50,521 nucleotides of DNA from Rhodospirillales bacterium (GTDB lineage: Bacteria; Pseudomonadota; Alphaproteobacteria; CACIAM-22H2), in assembly GCA_016794025.1 (NCBI GenBank), contig JAEUKX010000025.1, positions 1-50,521 of the forward strand, given 5' to 3'. Shown here one piece after another: positions 34,085-41,722 of this stretch. The translations under genes were made by a program, and so were the position numbers. How positions within the stretch are numbered: the first letter of the stretch is position 1; each line of letters begins with the position of its first letter. Below the pieces are notes generated by a model. That model was not told the origin of the DNA. It did not search any database and worked only from the letters and a program-made list of their open reading frames with translations.

Positions 34085-34899
34085 TTGCGCGGCCCCATCG
34101 CGGGCGGCGGGGGGACCGGCTGCTGCGCGGTCTGTGGGGCGGCGGCCTGCGCCTGAGGCTGCGCCTGGGCCTGCGCCTGCGGCGCGGGGAAGAGCACGAC
34201 GCGCGACTGGCCGCGCACCTCGATGCGCGCGCCGCGGTCGAGGATGCGGAAGCCCTGGCCGGTCAGGACAGAGTTGGGCCCCTGTCCGCGGATCGGCACG
34301 TCGCCTTCGGCCGAGCCGCGGCCGAGGTCGATGCGCGCGCGCTCGGTCGCGATCTCGTAGCCGCCGTCGTGGAACAGGCTGACCCCGCCCCACAGGTCGA
34401 GCGTCTTCTCGGGCTGGTGGTAGAGCCCGCGGTCGGCCGTGAGCGCCAGCCATGTGCCCTGCTGCGTGGTCAGGTCGCCCTGCGGGCCGGTCAGGTCGGT
34501 CGAATCGGACGAGCCTTTCGCCTGCGTGGCCTGGTTGGCGACGATCGAATAGGGCTGGTTGCGCTCGTCGACGCCGACATAGCGCGGCTGGACCATGCGG
34601 AGATTCTCGAGATCCTCGATGGAGACCTGCACCGGTGCCAGGCGGAAGCGCTGGTCCAGCGGATTGAACTGCGGCCACAGCAGCACGAGCGTGGCGATGC
34701 CCAGCGCCACGGCCGGCAGCAGGAACTTGAGGAAGCCGACGATCTGGCTGTAGAGCGCGCTGTGCTTGCGCGGGCCGTCGGGCGCCAGCACCGCAAGGCG
34801 AAGGGCGCGCGCCGTCCCGTCGTCGCGCGCGCTCACGGCCGCGGCGACCGGTCGCGGCGGGGGCGGGACCTCCTCTTCGCGCAGCGGATCGGCGGCCAT
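34081..34899 (-). CDS. lptC: LPS export protein LptC
   Basis: The product is 272 residues against 191 in E. coli. A long Pro-rich cytoplasmic N-terminus leads to one membrane helix (about 57-75, FLKFLLPAVALGIATLVLLW) and a periplasmic OstA-like domain (about 80-230). The last 40 residues are a Gln/Ala/Pro repeat (QAQAQAQPQAQAAAPQ), which is unusual. It docks LptA to the LptBFG pump. The start overlaps the kdsD stop by one base (TGATG), and the stop overlaps lptA (ATGA). Confidence 0.88.
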   Translation of the reverse strand: MAADPLREEEVPPPPRPVAAAVSARDDGTARALRLAVLAPDGPRKHSALYSQIVGFLKFLLPAVALGIATLVLLWPQFNPLDQRFRLAPVQVSIEDLENLRMVQPRYVGVDERNQPYSIVANQATQAKGSSDSTDLTGPQGDLTTQQGTWLALTADRGLYHQPEKTLDLWGGVSLFHDGGYEIATERARIDLGRGSAEGDVPIRGQGPNSVLTGQGFRILDRGARIEVRGQSRVVLFPAPQAQAQAQPQAQAAAPQTAQQPVPPPPAMGPRK

Positions 34900-35903
34900 C
34901 AGGCGACGCCCGCGCGCAGCAGGTCGTGGATATGGACGATGCCGACGGGCACGCGCCGGCCGGCGGCACCCGTGCAGGCGAACAGCGCCGTGATCTGGTG
35001 CGCGTTCATCAGGTTCAGCGCTTCGGCGGCAAGCGTCTCGGGCGCGACCACGCGCGGGCCCGCCGTCATCACCTGTTCCACCGGGCGCGCCAGCAGATCG
35101 CCCGCCATATGGCGGCGCAGGTCGCCGTCGGTGACGATGCCTTCAAGGATGCCCTCGCCGTCGACCACGCCCACGCAGCCGAAGCGCTTGGCGGTCATGC
35201 CGATCAGCACCTCGTCCATGCGCGTGCCGCGCCGGGCAAGCGGCATGTCGGCGTGCATGAGCTCGCCCACCTTCGCAAGGCGTGCGCCGAGGCTGCCGCG
35301 CGGATGGAACTTGCCGAAATTCTCGGCCGTGAAGCCGCGCCGTTCCATCAGCGCCACCGCGATCGCGTCGCCCAGCGCCAGCTGCATGGTCGTCGATGTC
35401 GTCGGCGCCAGGCCGACCGGGCAGGCTTCCTCGGCCGGCGGCAGCAGCAGCACGACATCGGCGGCGGTCCCCAGCGCCGAAGCGGCCCTTGCCGTCATCG
35501 CCACGAGCGGGATCGAGAAGCGCCGCGTATACGCGACAAGATCGGACAGCTCCGCCGTCTCGCCGGAATTCGAAAGCGCAAGCACGGCATCGTCCGGCGT
35601 GATCATGCCGAGGTCGCCGTGGCTCGCCTCGGCCGGATGGACGAACTGCGCGGGCGTGCCCGTCGAGGCGAGCGTCGCCGCGATCTTGCGCGCGACATGG
35701 CCCGACTTGCCCATGCCCGAGACGATGACGCGCCCCTTGGCTTTCGCGAACAGCTCCAGCGCGCGCGCGAAGTGCGCGTCGAGCGCCGCTTCGAGGGCGG
35801 CAAGCCCCGCACGTTCGATCCCGATCGCCCGGCGCGCGGCGGCAAGATCGCGCGCGGCCAGATCGGCCGGGGGAACGGCAAGTTTCGGCTTGGGGACGGA
35901 CAT
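34899..35903 (-). CDS. kdsD: Arabinose-5-phosphate isomerase, KpsF/GutQ/KdsD family
   Basis: The product is 334 residues and turns ribulose-5-phosphate into arabinose-5-phosphate, the first step to KDO for LPS. A SIS domain (about 40-180) shows VIVSGMGKSGHVARKIAATL, HPAEASHGDLG and LSNSGETAEL. Two CBS domains (about 210-330) follow. It heads the lptC-lptA-lptB-rpoN operon. In E. coli the phosphatase gene kdsC stands between kdsD and lptC; here it is absent. A promoter candidate lies at 35983-36012. Confidence 0.94.
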   Translation of the reverse strand: MSVPKPKLAVPPADLAARDLAAARRAIGIERAGLAALEAALDAHFARALELFAKAKGRVIVSGMGKSGHVARKIAATLASTGTPAQFVHPAEASHGDLGMITPDDAVLALSNSGETAELSDLVAYTRRFSIPLVAMTARAASALGTAADVVLLLPPAEEACPVGLAPTTSTTMQLALGDAIAVALMERRGFTAENFGKFHPRGSLGARLAKVGELMHADMPLARRGTRMDEVLIGMTAKRFGCVGVVDGEGILEGIVTDGDLRRHMAGDLLARPVEQVMTAGPRVVAPETLAAEALNLMNAHQITALFACTGAAGRRVPVGIVHIHDLLRAGVA

Positions 35904-35982
35904 GGTTCGTCGTGTGCCGCTTTGACTACAGTTTCTCCGGACGGAGCAGACGCGGCGCGAACCGGTCCTCCGTCATTCAAAA

Positions 35983-36012
35983 ATTATGCCTTTTTTGACG
36001 GCATCAAGTCAA
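35983..36012 (-). promoter_or_regulatory. Candidate vegetative promoter of the kdsD-lpt operon
   Basis: On the minus strand TTGACT (36012-36007) and CATAAT (35988-35983) are 18 bases apart, in an AT-rich part of the 219-base gap between rnd and kdsD. The leader would be about 75 bases. Confidence 0.55.
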
Positions 36013-36050
36013 TTGCCGCAAGGTCATGATTCAAATTGATAATTCGTTTT

Positions 36051-36075
36051 GGCGGGCGATTTTGACCCGCCCGCC
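36051..36075. repeat. GC-rich inverted repeat downstream of rnd
   Basis: GGCGGGC (36051-36057) and GCCCGCC (36069-36075) form a 7-bp stem around 11 mostly AT bases. It follows the rnd terminator-like hairpin and may back it up. Confidence 0.45.
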
Positions 36076-36094
36076 GGGATGTCGCGTCGCCAAT

Positions 36095-36117
36095 GCCATG
36101 CTGCAATGCAGCATGGC
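36095..36117 (-). terminator. Hairpin just after rnd
   Basis: GCCATGCTGC and its perfect complement form a 10-bp stem with a three-base loop, starting five bases beyond the rnd stop. There is no T tract, so termination may be partial or the hairpin may protect the 3' end. Confidence 0.6.
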
Positions 36118-36122
36118 CGGAC

Positions 36123-36737
36123 TCAATGCGCGAAGATGTCTTCCTCGTCGTAGGCCAGCAGGTCGAGCTCGGCGCGCGTGCCGAGGAAATCGAAGCAGGC
36201 CTGCGCGATATGCAGCCGGCCCTCGCGGCGAAGCATCTCGTCAAGCTTCACCTTGATCTGGTGGAGGTAGAGTACGTCTGCGGCAGCATAGTTGAGCTGG
36301 GCCTGCGTGAGGTCGGCCGCCCCCCAGTCGGAAGACTGCTGTTCCTTCGACATCTCCTTGCCGATGAGATCGCGCGCCAGATCCTTGAGGCCGTGGCGGT
36401 CGGTGAATGTGCGCACGAGGCGCGAGGCGATCTTCGTGCAGTAGACAGGCGCCATCGACACGCCGAGATACTTGCGGCACATCGCAATGTCGAAGCGCGC
36501 GAAATGCAGGATCTTCAGCGTGCCGGGGTCGGCCAGAAGGCGCTTCAGGTTCGGCGCGTCGTAGCTGTTCTTTGCGAAGCGCACGCAGTGCGCGGTGCCG
36601 TCGCCGGCCGAAAGCTGCACGACGCAGAGCCGGTCGCGCTCGGGCCGCAGGCCCATCGTTTCGGTGTCGATCGCGACCGAGGGGCCGAGATCGAGCCCGT
36701 CGGGCAGGTCGCCCTGGTGGAGATGGACGCTCGCCAT
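36123..36737 (-). CDS. rnd: Ribonuclease D-type 3'-5' exonuclease
   Basis: The product is 204 residues, a single DEDD exonuclease domain without the HRDC domains of E. coli RNase D. The acidic residues are visible in AIDTETMGL (Exo I), FARFDIAMCRKYL (Exo II) and LNYAAADVLYL (Exo III, DEDDy type with the Tyr). It should trim tRNA and other structured RNA ends, and it lies directly downstream of a tRNA gene on the same strand. The ATG at 36737 is preferred: the frame is open upstream only because it reads through the tRNA. Confidence 0.9.
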   Translation of the reverse strand: MASVHLHQGDLPDGLDLGPSVAIDTETMGLRPERDRLCVVQLSAGDGTAHCVRFAKNSYDAPNLKRLLADPGTLKILHFARFDIAMCRKYLGVSMAPVYCTKIASRLVRTFTDRHGLKDLARDLIGKEMSKEQQSSDWGAADLTQAQLNYAAADVLYLHQIKVKLDEMLRREGRLHIAQACFDFLGTRAELDLLAYDEEDIFAH

Positions 36738-36798
36738 GGCTTTTTCCGTTTCACTCCGCCCACGCGAAACCCGCGCCGGCACCGCCGGGCGGGCGAGT

Positions 36799-36885
36799 TG
36801 GTGCCCGAGAGAAGACTCGAACTTCCACGACCTTTCGGCCACTAGAACCTGAATCTAGCGCGTCTACCAATTCCGCCACCCGGGC
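36799..36885 (-). tRNA. tRNA-Leu (CAG)
   Basis: Reading the minus strand, the 7-bp acceptor stem (GCCCGGG with CTCGGGC), D arm, anticodon loop TTCAGGT with anticodon CAG, a long variable arm (type II, as in Leu tRNAs), and the T arm with GTTCGAGTC are all present. The terminal CCA is encoded (complement of 36799-36801). Total length is 87 bases. Confidence 0.95.
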
Positions 36886-36944
36886 ACCGGGCCACCGCTT
36901 CCCCGAGGGGAAGAGGGGGGTCTCGCTCGCGCGCGAAGGGCGAA

Positions 36945-36974
36945 CGTGTACGCCGAAGCCGCCGGCGAAGTCAA
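36945..36974 (-). promoter_or_regulatory. Candidate promoter of the tRNA-Leu gene
   Basis: On the minus strand TTGACT (36974-36969) and TACACG (36950-36945) are 18 bases apart, about 60 bases ahead of the mature tRNA 5' end. The -35 matches that proposed for kdsD. Confidence 0.5.
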
Positions 36975-37072
36975 CGGCTGCCGGCACCCGGACAAGCAGG
37001 TGCTTGACCTAGCCTTCGCAGGGGCTTAATCGCGGGGCTGGAAGGTTTTCCATGCATCGCGGGGGAGCGCTC

Positions 37073-38023
37073 ATGTCGGCCGATCGTCGGGTCACCGTAT
37101 TCGGGGCTTCGGGTTTCGTCGGGCGCCATGTCGTGCAGCGGCTGGCCCGCCAGGGCTGGATCGTGCGCGCCTGCAGCCGCGATCCGGTGGCCGCCGCCTT
37201 CCTGAAGCCCATGGGCAATGTCGGCCAGGTCGTGCCGATGCGCGCAGACATCACGGACGAAGCGATGCTGGCTGCCGCCGTCGACGGCGCCGAGGCGGTG
37301 ATCGACCTCGTCGGCATCCTTGCGGAAAGCGGCGCGCAGACATTCGCGGCCCTTCATGCCGAGGCGCCAGCGCGACTCGCGCGTGCGGCGAAGGCCGCGG
37401 GGGCCACGTCGTTCATCCATGTCTCGGCGCTGGGTGCCGACGCGAATTCGGCGTCTTCCTATGCGCGCAGCAAGGCCGCCGGCGAGGCGGGCGTGCGCGC
37501 GGCCTTCCCCGAGGCGACGGTCTTCCGCCCGTCGATCGTGTTCGGGCCGGAGGATTCGTTCTTCAACCGCTTCGCGCGAATGGCGCAGTGGCTGCCGGCC
37601 CTGCCGCTGATCGGCGGCGGCGAGACGAAATTCCAGCCGGTCTATGTCGGCGATCTTGCCGAGGCGATCGTGCGCGCGATCGGCAATGCCGACGCGAAGG
37701 GCCGTACGTTCGAGGCGGTGGGTCCGCGCGTCTACACCTTCCGCGAACTGATGGAATATCTGCTGCGCACGATCGACCGCCATCGCGGCCTGATCCCGCT
37801 GCCGTTCCCGCTTGCCGAGATCAAGGGCGCCATCCTCGGCTGCCTGCCGGTGAAGTTCCTCACGCGCGACCAGGTGATCCAGCTCAAGTCCGACAATGTC
37901 GGCACCGGCGCGCCCGGCCTCGCCGCACTCGGCGTGGCGCCCGCGGCGATGGAAGCCATTGTCCCGGACTATCTCGCCGCCTATCGCCGCGGCGGCCGCT
38001 TCGGCGACAAGCGCACCGCCTAG
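37073..38023 (+). CDS. Complex I NDUFA9 subunit-like NAD(P)-binding protein
   Basis: An atypical SDR of 316 residues. The Rossmann motif VTVFGASGFVGRHV is at the N-terminus, followed by the family blocks VIDLVGILAESGAQTF, FIHVSALGADANSASSYARS, VFRPSIVFGPEDSFFNRFA and FQPVYVGDLAEAIV. This wording is that of NDUFA9-type proteins, an accessory subunit of respiratory complex I in alphaproteobacteria and mitochondria. It probably binds NADPH and helps stability, not catalysis. GGGGGAG five bases before the ATG at 37073 fixes the start over an ATG 21 bases earlier. It converges on the next gene with a three-base gap. Confidence 0.9.
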   Translation: MSADRRVTVFGASGFVGRHVVQRLARQGWIVRACSRDPVAAAFLKPMGNVGQVVPMRADITDEAMLAAAVDGAEAVIDLVGILAESGAQTFAALHAEAPARLARAAKAAGATSFIHVSALGADANSASSYARSKAAGEAGVRAAFPEATVFRPSIVFGPEDSFFNRFARMAQWLPALPLIGGGETKFQPVYVGDLAEAIVRAIGNADAKGRTFEAVGPRVYTFRELMEYLLRTIDRHRGLIPLPFPLAEIKGAILGCLPVKFLTRDQVIQLKSDNVGTGAPGLAALGVAPAAMEAIVPDYLAAYRRGGRFGDKRTA

Positions 38024-38026
38024 GCC

Positions 38027-38635
38027 TCAGCCGGCCTTCGCGCGCCGCTCGAGCCGGTCGACGTCGTCGGAAAGGCGGCGGGCGACGAGCTTCAGCAGCT
38101 CGAACCCGAAGGCCGGGTTCTGCAGCGCCGTCAGTTCCATGTCCCGCCGCGTCATGCGCGCGAGCGTAGCCGCCCCCTTCGCGCGGGCCGTTGCCGTGCG
38201 CCGGTGCGAGGGGACGAGAAGCGCCACCTCGCCCAGCACCTGGCCCGGCCCCAGCGACTTGCCCAGTTCGACGATCTCGATCTCGCCGTCGACGATCAGG
38301 TACATCTCGTCGCCGGGATCGCCGCGCTTGAACAGCACCTGACCGGGGGCCAGCGTCTCGCGCGCGACAAGCGCGAAAAGCGCCGTGGGCGAGGGTTCGG
38401 CCTCGCCCGCAAGGCGACGGACCGTCGCGCGCGCCTCGTAGTCGCGCCACAGGTTCACGGCCAGCGCCATCGCGGCACCGATCCAGAGCCACGCGATGCC
38501 GGCAACGGCACCCGCACCGATCGCAAGGACCGCCGCGACCGAGGCCAGCCGGCGCACGGCCGGCATGGTCCGCATGAAAAGCGCGACGACGGCCGCGAGC
38601 ACGGCCACCGGGCCAAGAAGACCGAGAATATCCAT
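38027..38635 (-). CDS. Membrane protein with cyclic-nucleotide-binding domain
   Basis: The product is 202 residues. Two hydrophobic segments (about 5-22 and 32-62) are followed by a cyclic-nucleotide-binding domain (about 80-175) with LAPGQVLFKRGDPGDEMYLI, VDGEIEIV and a phosphate-binding-cassette-like GEVALLVPSHRRTATARA. There is no DNA-binding domain, so it is not a Crp-type regulator; it may sense cAMP, cGMP or another ligand at the membrane. Both neighbours lie on separate transcription units, so it looks like a single gene. Confidence 0.8.
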   Translation of the reverse strand: MDILGLLGPVAVLAAVVALFMRTMPAVRRLASVAAVLAIGAGAVAGIAWLWIGAAMALAVNLWRDYEARATVRRLAGEAEPSPTALFALVARETLAPGQVLFKRGDPGDEMYLIVDGEIEIVELGKSLGPGQVLGEVALLVPSHRRTATARAKGAATLARMTRRDMELTALQNPAFGFELLKLVARRLSDDVDRLERRAKAG

Positions 38636-38675
38636 GGTGTTGACTGTTGCGCGACGGCGCGGAGTCGCGCAAGCG

Positions 38676-40097
38676 CTAGCGCGTGCCGGGCACGAGCCGC
38701 CAGCCGCCGTCGGGATAGGCCGTCAGTCCGGCCGCGCGCGGCCCCGCCGCGACGAGATGGGCGCCGCGGAGAAGAAAGACGGCCGGCAGCCGGTCCGCCA
38801 GCCGCATACGGATCTGCGCGTAGAGATCCGCGCGTGCGCGCGGGTCGGCCACGGCGCGCGCTCGCTCGATGAGCGCGTCGGTTGCACGTTCGCAATAGCC
38901 GCCGTCGTTGGCTGCTCCGTCGCAGTGGAAGGCCGGCTGCAGGCGCATGTCAGGGTCGAGGCGCGCGGGCAGCCGCACGAGTGCGGCCTCGAAATCGCCG
39001 TTCTGCACGTCGAGCGTCGCCCGTGCCGGATCGCGCACACGCAGCCGCACGTCGATCCCGGCGGCGGATGCCTGGCGCACGATCGCGGCGGCAAGGGCGG
39101 CGTCGGCGCCCTGGCTGGCGACGGTCAGTTCGAACGGCGCGCCCGCGGTGGCCTTTGTGGCGGGCGCATCGATCGCCGCGAAATAGCCGTGGCCCGCAAG
39201 TGCAGCCAGCGCGGGAAGGTCGAGTGAGGCCGCGAAGGCGGCACGGGCCCCGCCTTCGCGTGCCACGCGCCCGGTCGCGCGGGCGCCGCGCGCGAGATTG
39301 AACAGCACGACGGTCTCGCCCGGATCGGCGGCGGCGGAAATACGCACGCGGCCTTCGCGCGCGGCCTCGGCGGCGTCGGCTGGCTCGACGGGGCCGGCAA
39401 GATCGACCGCACCGGCACGCACGCGCGCCAGCCGCAGGGCCGCATCGGGCACGGCCACGACGCGCACGCGCGCGAAGCCCGCATCGCCGGGCGGGCCGTT
39501 GCGCACGAGTTCGAGCATGCCTTCGCCGCGCCGCGCTTCGACGCGGTAGGGCCCGGCGCAGGGCGTGTCATTGTCCTCGCCGACATCCTGCGTGACCATG
39601 CCCGCGCGTCCGGCCAGCACGGCAAGGATCGGCACATAGGGCCGGTCGAGCGTCAGGCGGACCGTGAACGGTCCGGTCGCCTCGATCGCGGCGACGGCGG
39701 CCAGTTCCGCGCGGCGCGGCGAATGCCGGTCGGCGACCATCCGCGTCAGGGACGCGGCAACGGCATCCGCGTCGACCGGCTCGCCATCGGCAAAGCGTTC
39801 GCCCTCGCGCAGGTCGAGGGTCAGGGCGCGGGCGTCGGCATCGAAGCGCCAGCCGCGGGCAAGGCCTTGGACCAGCTGCCCGTCCGGTGCCAGCCCGATC
39901 AATGGCGTGCAGGTTGCCGTCAGCAGGCCCGGCCCCGGACCGGCATCGGTCACCGGATCGAGCCGGGCCGGCAGGGCCGGAACCGCGAGCGTCAGCATGT
40001 CAGCGGCGGGTTGGGCCGCCGCCGGATGTATTTGATTCGGCGTCCACAAAATTAGTACCGAAAGAAGACTAATTATTCTTGCCGCTTGAACAGGCAT
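38676..40097 (-). CDS. ABC transporter substrate-binding protein, family 5 (peptide type)
   Basis: The product is 473 residues. A signal peptide (about 1-30, QAARIISLLSVLILWTPNQI) precedes an SBP_bac_5 domain: LTLAVPALPARLDPVTDAGP, the LDLREGERFADGEPVDADAV block (wording typical of oligopeptide receptors) and a late DPDMRLQPAFHCDG segment. The ATG at 40097 fits the signal peptide; an upstream in-frame start at 40274 would run across the gltD start region. The 5' end is clearly AT-richer than the rest. No permease or ATPase gene is adjacent, so it is an orphan receptor here. Ligand unknown. Confidence 0.83.
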   Translation of the reverse strand: MPVQAARIISLLSVLILWTPNQIHPAAAQPAADMLTLAVPALPARLDPVTDAGPGPGLLTATCTPLIGLAPDGQLVQGLARGWRFDADARALTLDLREGERFADGEPVDADAVAASLTRMVADRHSPRRAELAAVAAIEATGPFTVRLTLDRPYVPILAVLAGRAGMVTQDVGEDNDTPCAGPYRVEARRGEGMLELVRNGPPGDAGFARVRVVAVPDAALRLARVRAGAVDLAGPVEPADAAEAAREGRVRISAAADPGETVVLFNLARGARATGRVAREGGARAAFAASLDLPALAALAGHGYFAAIDAPATKATAGAPFELTVASQGADAALAAAIVRQASAAGIDVRLRVRDPARATLDVQNGDFEAALVRLPARLDPDMRLQPAFHCDGAANDGGYCERATDALIERARAVADPRARADLYAQIRMRLADRLPAVFLLRGAHLVAAGPRAAGLTAYPDGGWRLVPGTR

Positions 40098-40236
40098 GCG
40101 CAAAATCCGGAATGCCGTTTGAGTGCAAATAAAATTAGTTATCTCATGCTGTCCTAAATGTTGTTTTTCACTGTCCCGGAACGGATATTCGCCTCTATAT
40201 GGGCCTCCGTCTCCCTTTTCGCTCAGGAACATGCCC

Positions 40237-41712
40237 ATGGCGACCACCGCCCGCATGATGCGCTTCGTCGACACCGACCAGAAGATGCCCGAGAAGCGCT
40301 CGGCCGCCCAGCGAAAGCAGGATTTCGACGAGATCTATGCCGAGTTCGCCCCCGAGGCGGCCCGCCAGCAGGCCAGCCGCTGCTCGCAGTGCGGCGTGCC
40401 GTTCTGCCAGGTGCATTGCCCGGTCTCGAACAACATTCCCGACTGGCTGAAGCTGACGGCCGAAGGCCGGCTCGAGGAAGCCTACGAAGTCAGCCAGTCG
40501 ACCAACACGTTCCCGGAAATCTGCGGCCGTATCTGCCCGCAGGACCGGCTGTGCGAGGGCAACTGCGTCATCGAGAAGGGCTTCGATTCCGTCACGATCG
40601 GCTCGGTCGAGAAGTTCATCACCGACACCGCCTTCGAGAAGGGTTGGGTCAAGCCGGCAAAACCGCCGGTCGAGCGCAAGCAGTCGGTCGGCATCATCGG
40701 TGCCGGTCCCGGCGGCATGGCCGCGGCCGACCAGCTGCGCCGCAAGGGCTACCAGGTCCATATCTACGACCGGTACGACCGCGCGGGCGGGCTCATGATC
40801 TACGGCATCCCGAACTTCAAGCTCGAGAAGGACGTCGTCCAGCGCCGCCAGAAGCTCTACGAGGAGGGCGGCATCGTTTTCCATCTGAACTTCGAGGTCG
40901 GCCGCGACGCCACGCTTGCCGAACTGCGCCAGAAGCATGACGCGATCCTCGTCGCCACGGGCGTCTACAAGGCGCGCGGGCTCGAGGCGCCGGGTGCGGG
41001 CCTTGCCAACATCGTTCCGGCGATGACCTACCTGACCGCGTCGAACCGCAAGGGGCTGGGCGACAAGGTGCCCGCGTTCGACGACGGCACGCTCGACGCG
41101 GCCGGCAAGAACATCGTGGTCATCGGCGGCGGCGACACGGCGATGGACTGCGTGCGCACGGCCGTGCGCCAGGGCGCGAAATCGGTGAAGTGTCTTTACC
41201 GTCGCGACAAGAAGAACATGCCGGGCTCGCAGCGCGAGGTCTACAACGCCGAGGAAGAGGGCGTGGAATTCGTGTGGCTCGCGGCACCCGAGGCGTTCCT
41301 CGCCAGGGCCGCGAAGGGCAAGAAGAAGGCGGGTGCCGAACCCGTGGGCGCCGTGCGCGCCTATCGCATGCGGCTGGGCATCGCGGACGCGACCGGCCGC
41401 CAGGTGCCCGAGAAGATCGAGGACAGCTCGTTCGAACTGCCCTGCGATCTCGCCATCGAGGCGCTGGGCTTCGATCCCGAGGACGTGCCGGGCATGTTCG
41501 GCGCGCCCGAGCTTGCCGTCACGCGCTGGGGCACGCTGAAGGTGAATCACCGCACCATGATGACCTCGCTCGACGGCGTGTTCGCCGCGGGCGACATCGT
41601 GCGCGGCGCCTCGCTCGTCGTGTGGGCGATCCGCGACGGGCGCGACGCCGCCGACGCCATGCACAGATATCTCGCCGCCAAGGTGCGGCCCGCCCAGGCG
41701 GCGGCCGAGTAA
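40237..41712 (+). CDS. gltD: Glutamate synthase (NADPH) small subunit
   Basis: The electron-input subunit of GOGAT, 491 residues: it takes electrons from NADPH through FAD and passes them to the large subunit. The N-terminal Cys clusters for 4Fe-4S centres are CSQCGVPFCQVHCPVSNN and CGRICPQDRLCEGNCV. The FAD motif is GIIGAGPGGMAAADQL, and a second dinucleotide site is VIGGGDTAMDCVRTAV. Two ATGs lie close together; the second, 40237, has AGGA at the right spacing. It is followed by gltB after 10 bases. Confidence 0.95.
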   Translation: MATTARMMRFVDTDQKMPEKRSAAQRKQDFDEIYAEFAPEAARQQASRCSQCGVPFCQVHCPVSNNIPDWLKLTAEGRLEEAYEVSQSTNTFPEICGRICPQDRLCEGNCVIEKGFDSVTIGSVEKFITDTAFEKGWVKPAKPPVERKQSVGIIGAGPGGMAAADQLRRKGYQVHIYDRYDRAGGLMIYGIPNFKLEKDVVQRRQKLYEEGGIVFHLNFEVGRDATLAELRQKHDAILVATGVYKARGLEAPGAGLANIVPAMTYLTASNRKGLGDKVPAFDDGTLDAAGKNIVVIGGGDTAMDCVRTAVRQGAKSVKCLYRRDKKNMPGSQREVYNAEEEGVEFVWLAAPEAFLARAAKGKKKAGAEPVGAVRAYRMRLGIADATGRQVPEKIEDSSFELPCDLAIEALGFDPEDVPGMFGAPELAVTRWGTLKVNHRTMMTSLDGVFAAGDIVRGASLVVWAIRDGRDAADAMHRYLAAKVRPAQAAAE

Positions 41713-41722
41713 GGGGAACGCC

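Noticed and set aside
36738..36842. N-terminal 35-residue extension of RNase D
   Set aside because: It would be translated from the tRNA-Leu gene region and has no match to the family; the ATG at 36737 begins the conserved domain.
40036..40236. Sigma-54 promoter for gltD
   Set aside because: No GG-N10-GC element with acceptable flanks was found in the gap, and other -35/-10 pairs were too weak to report.
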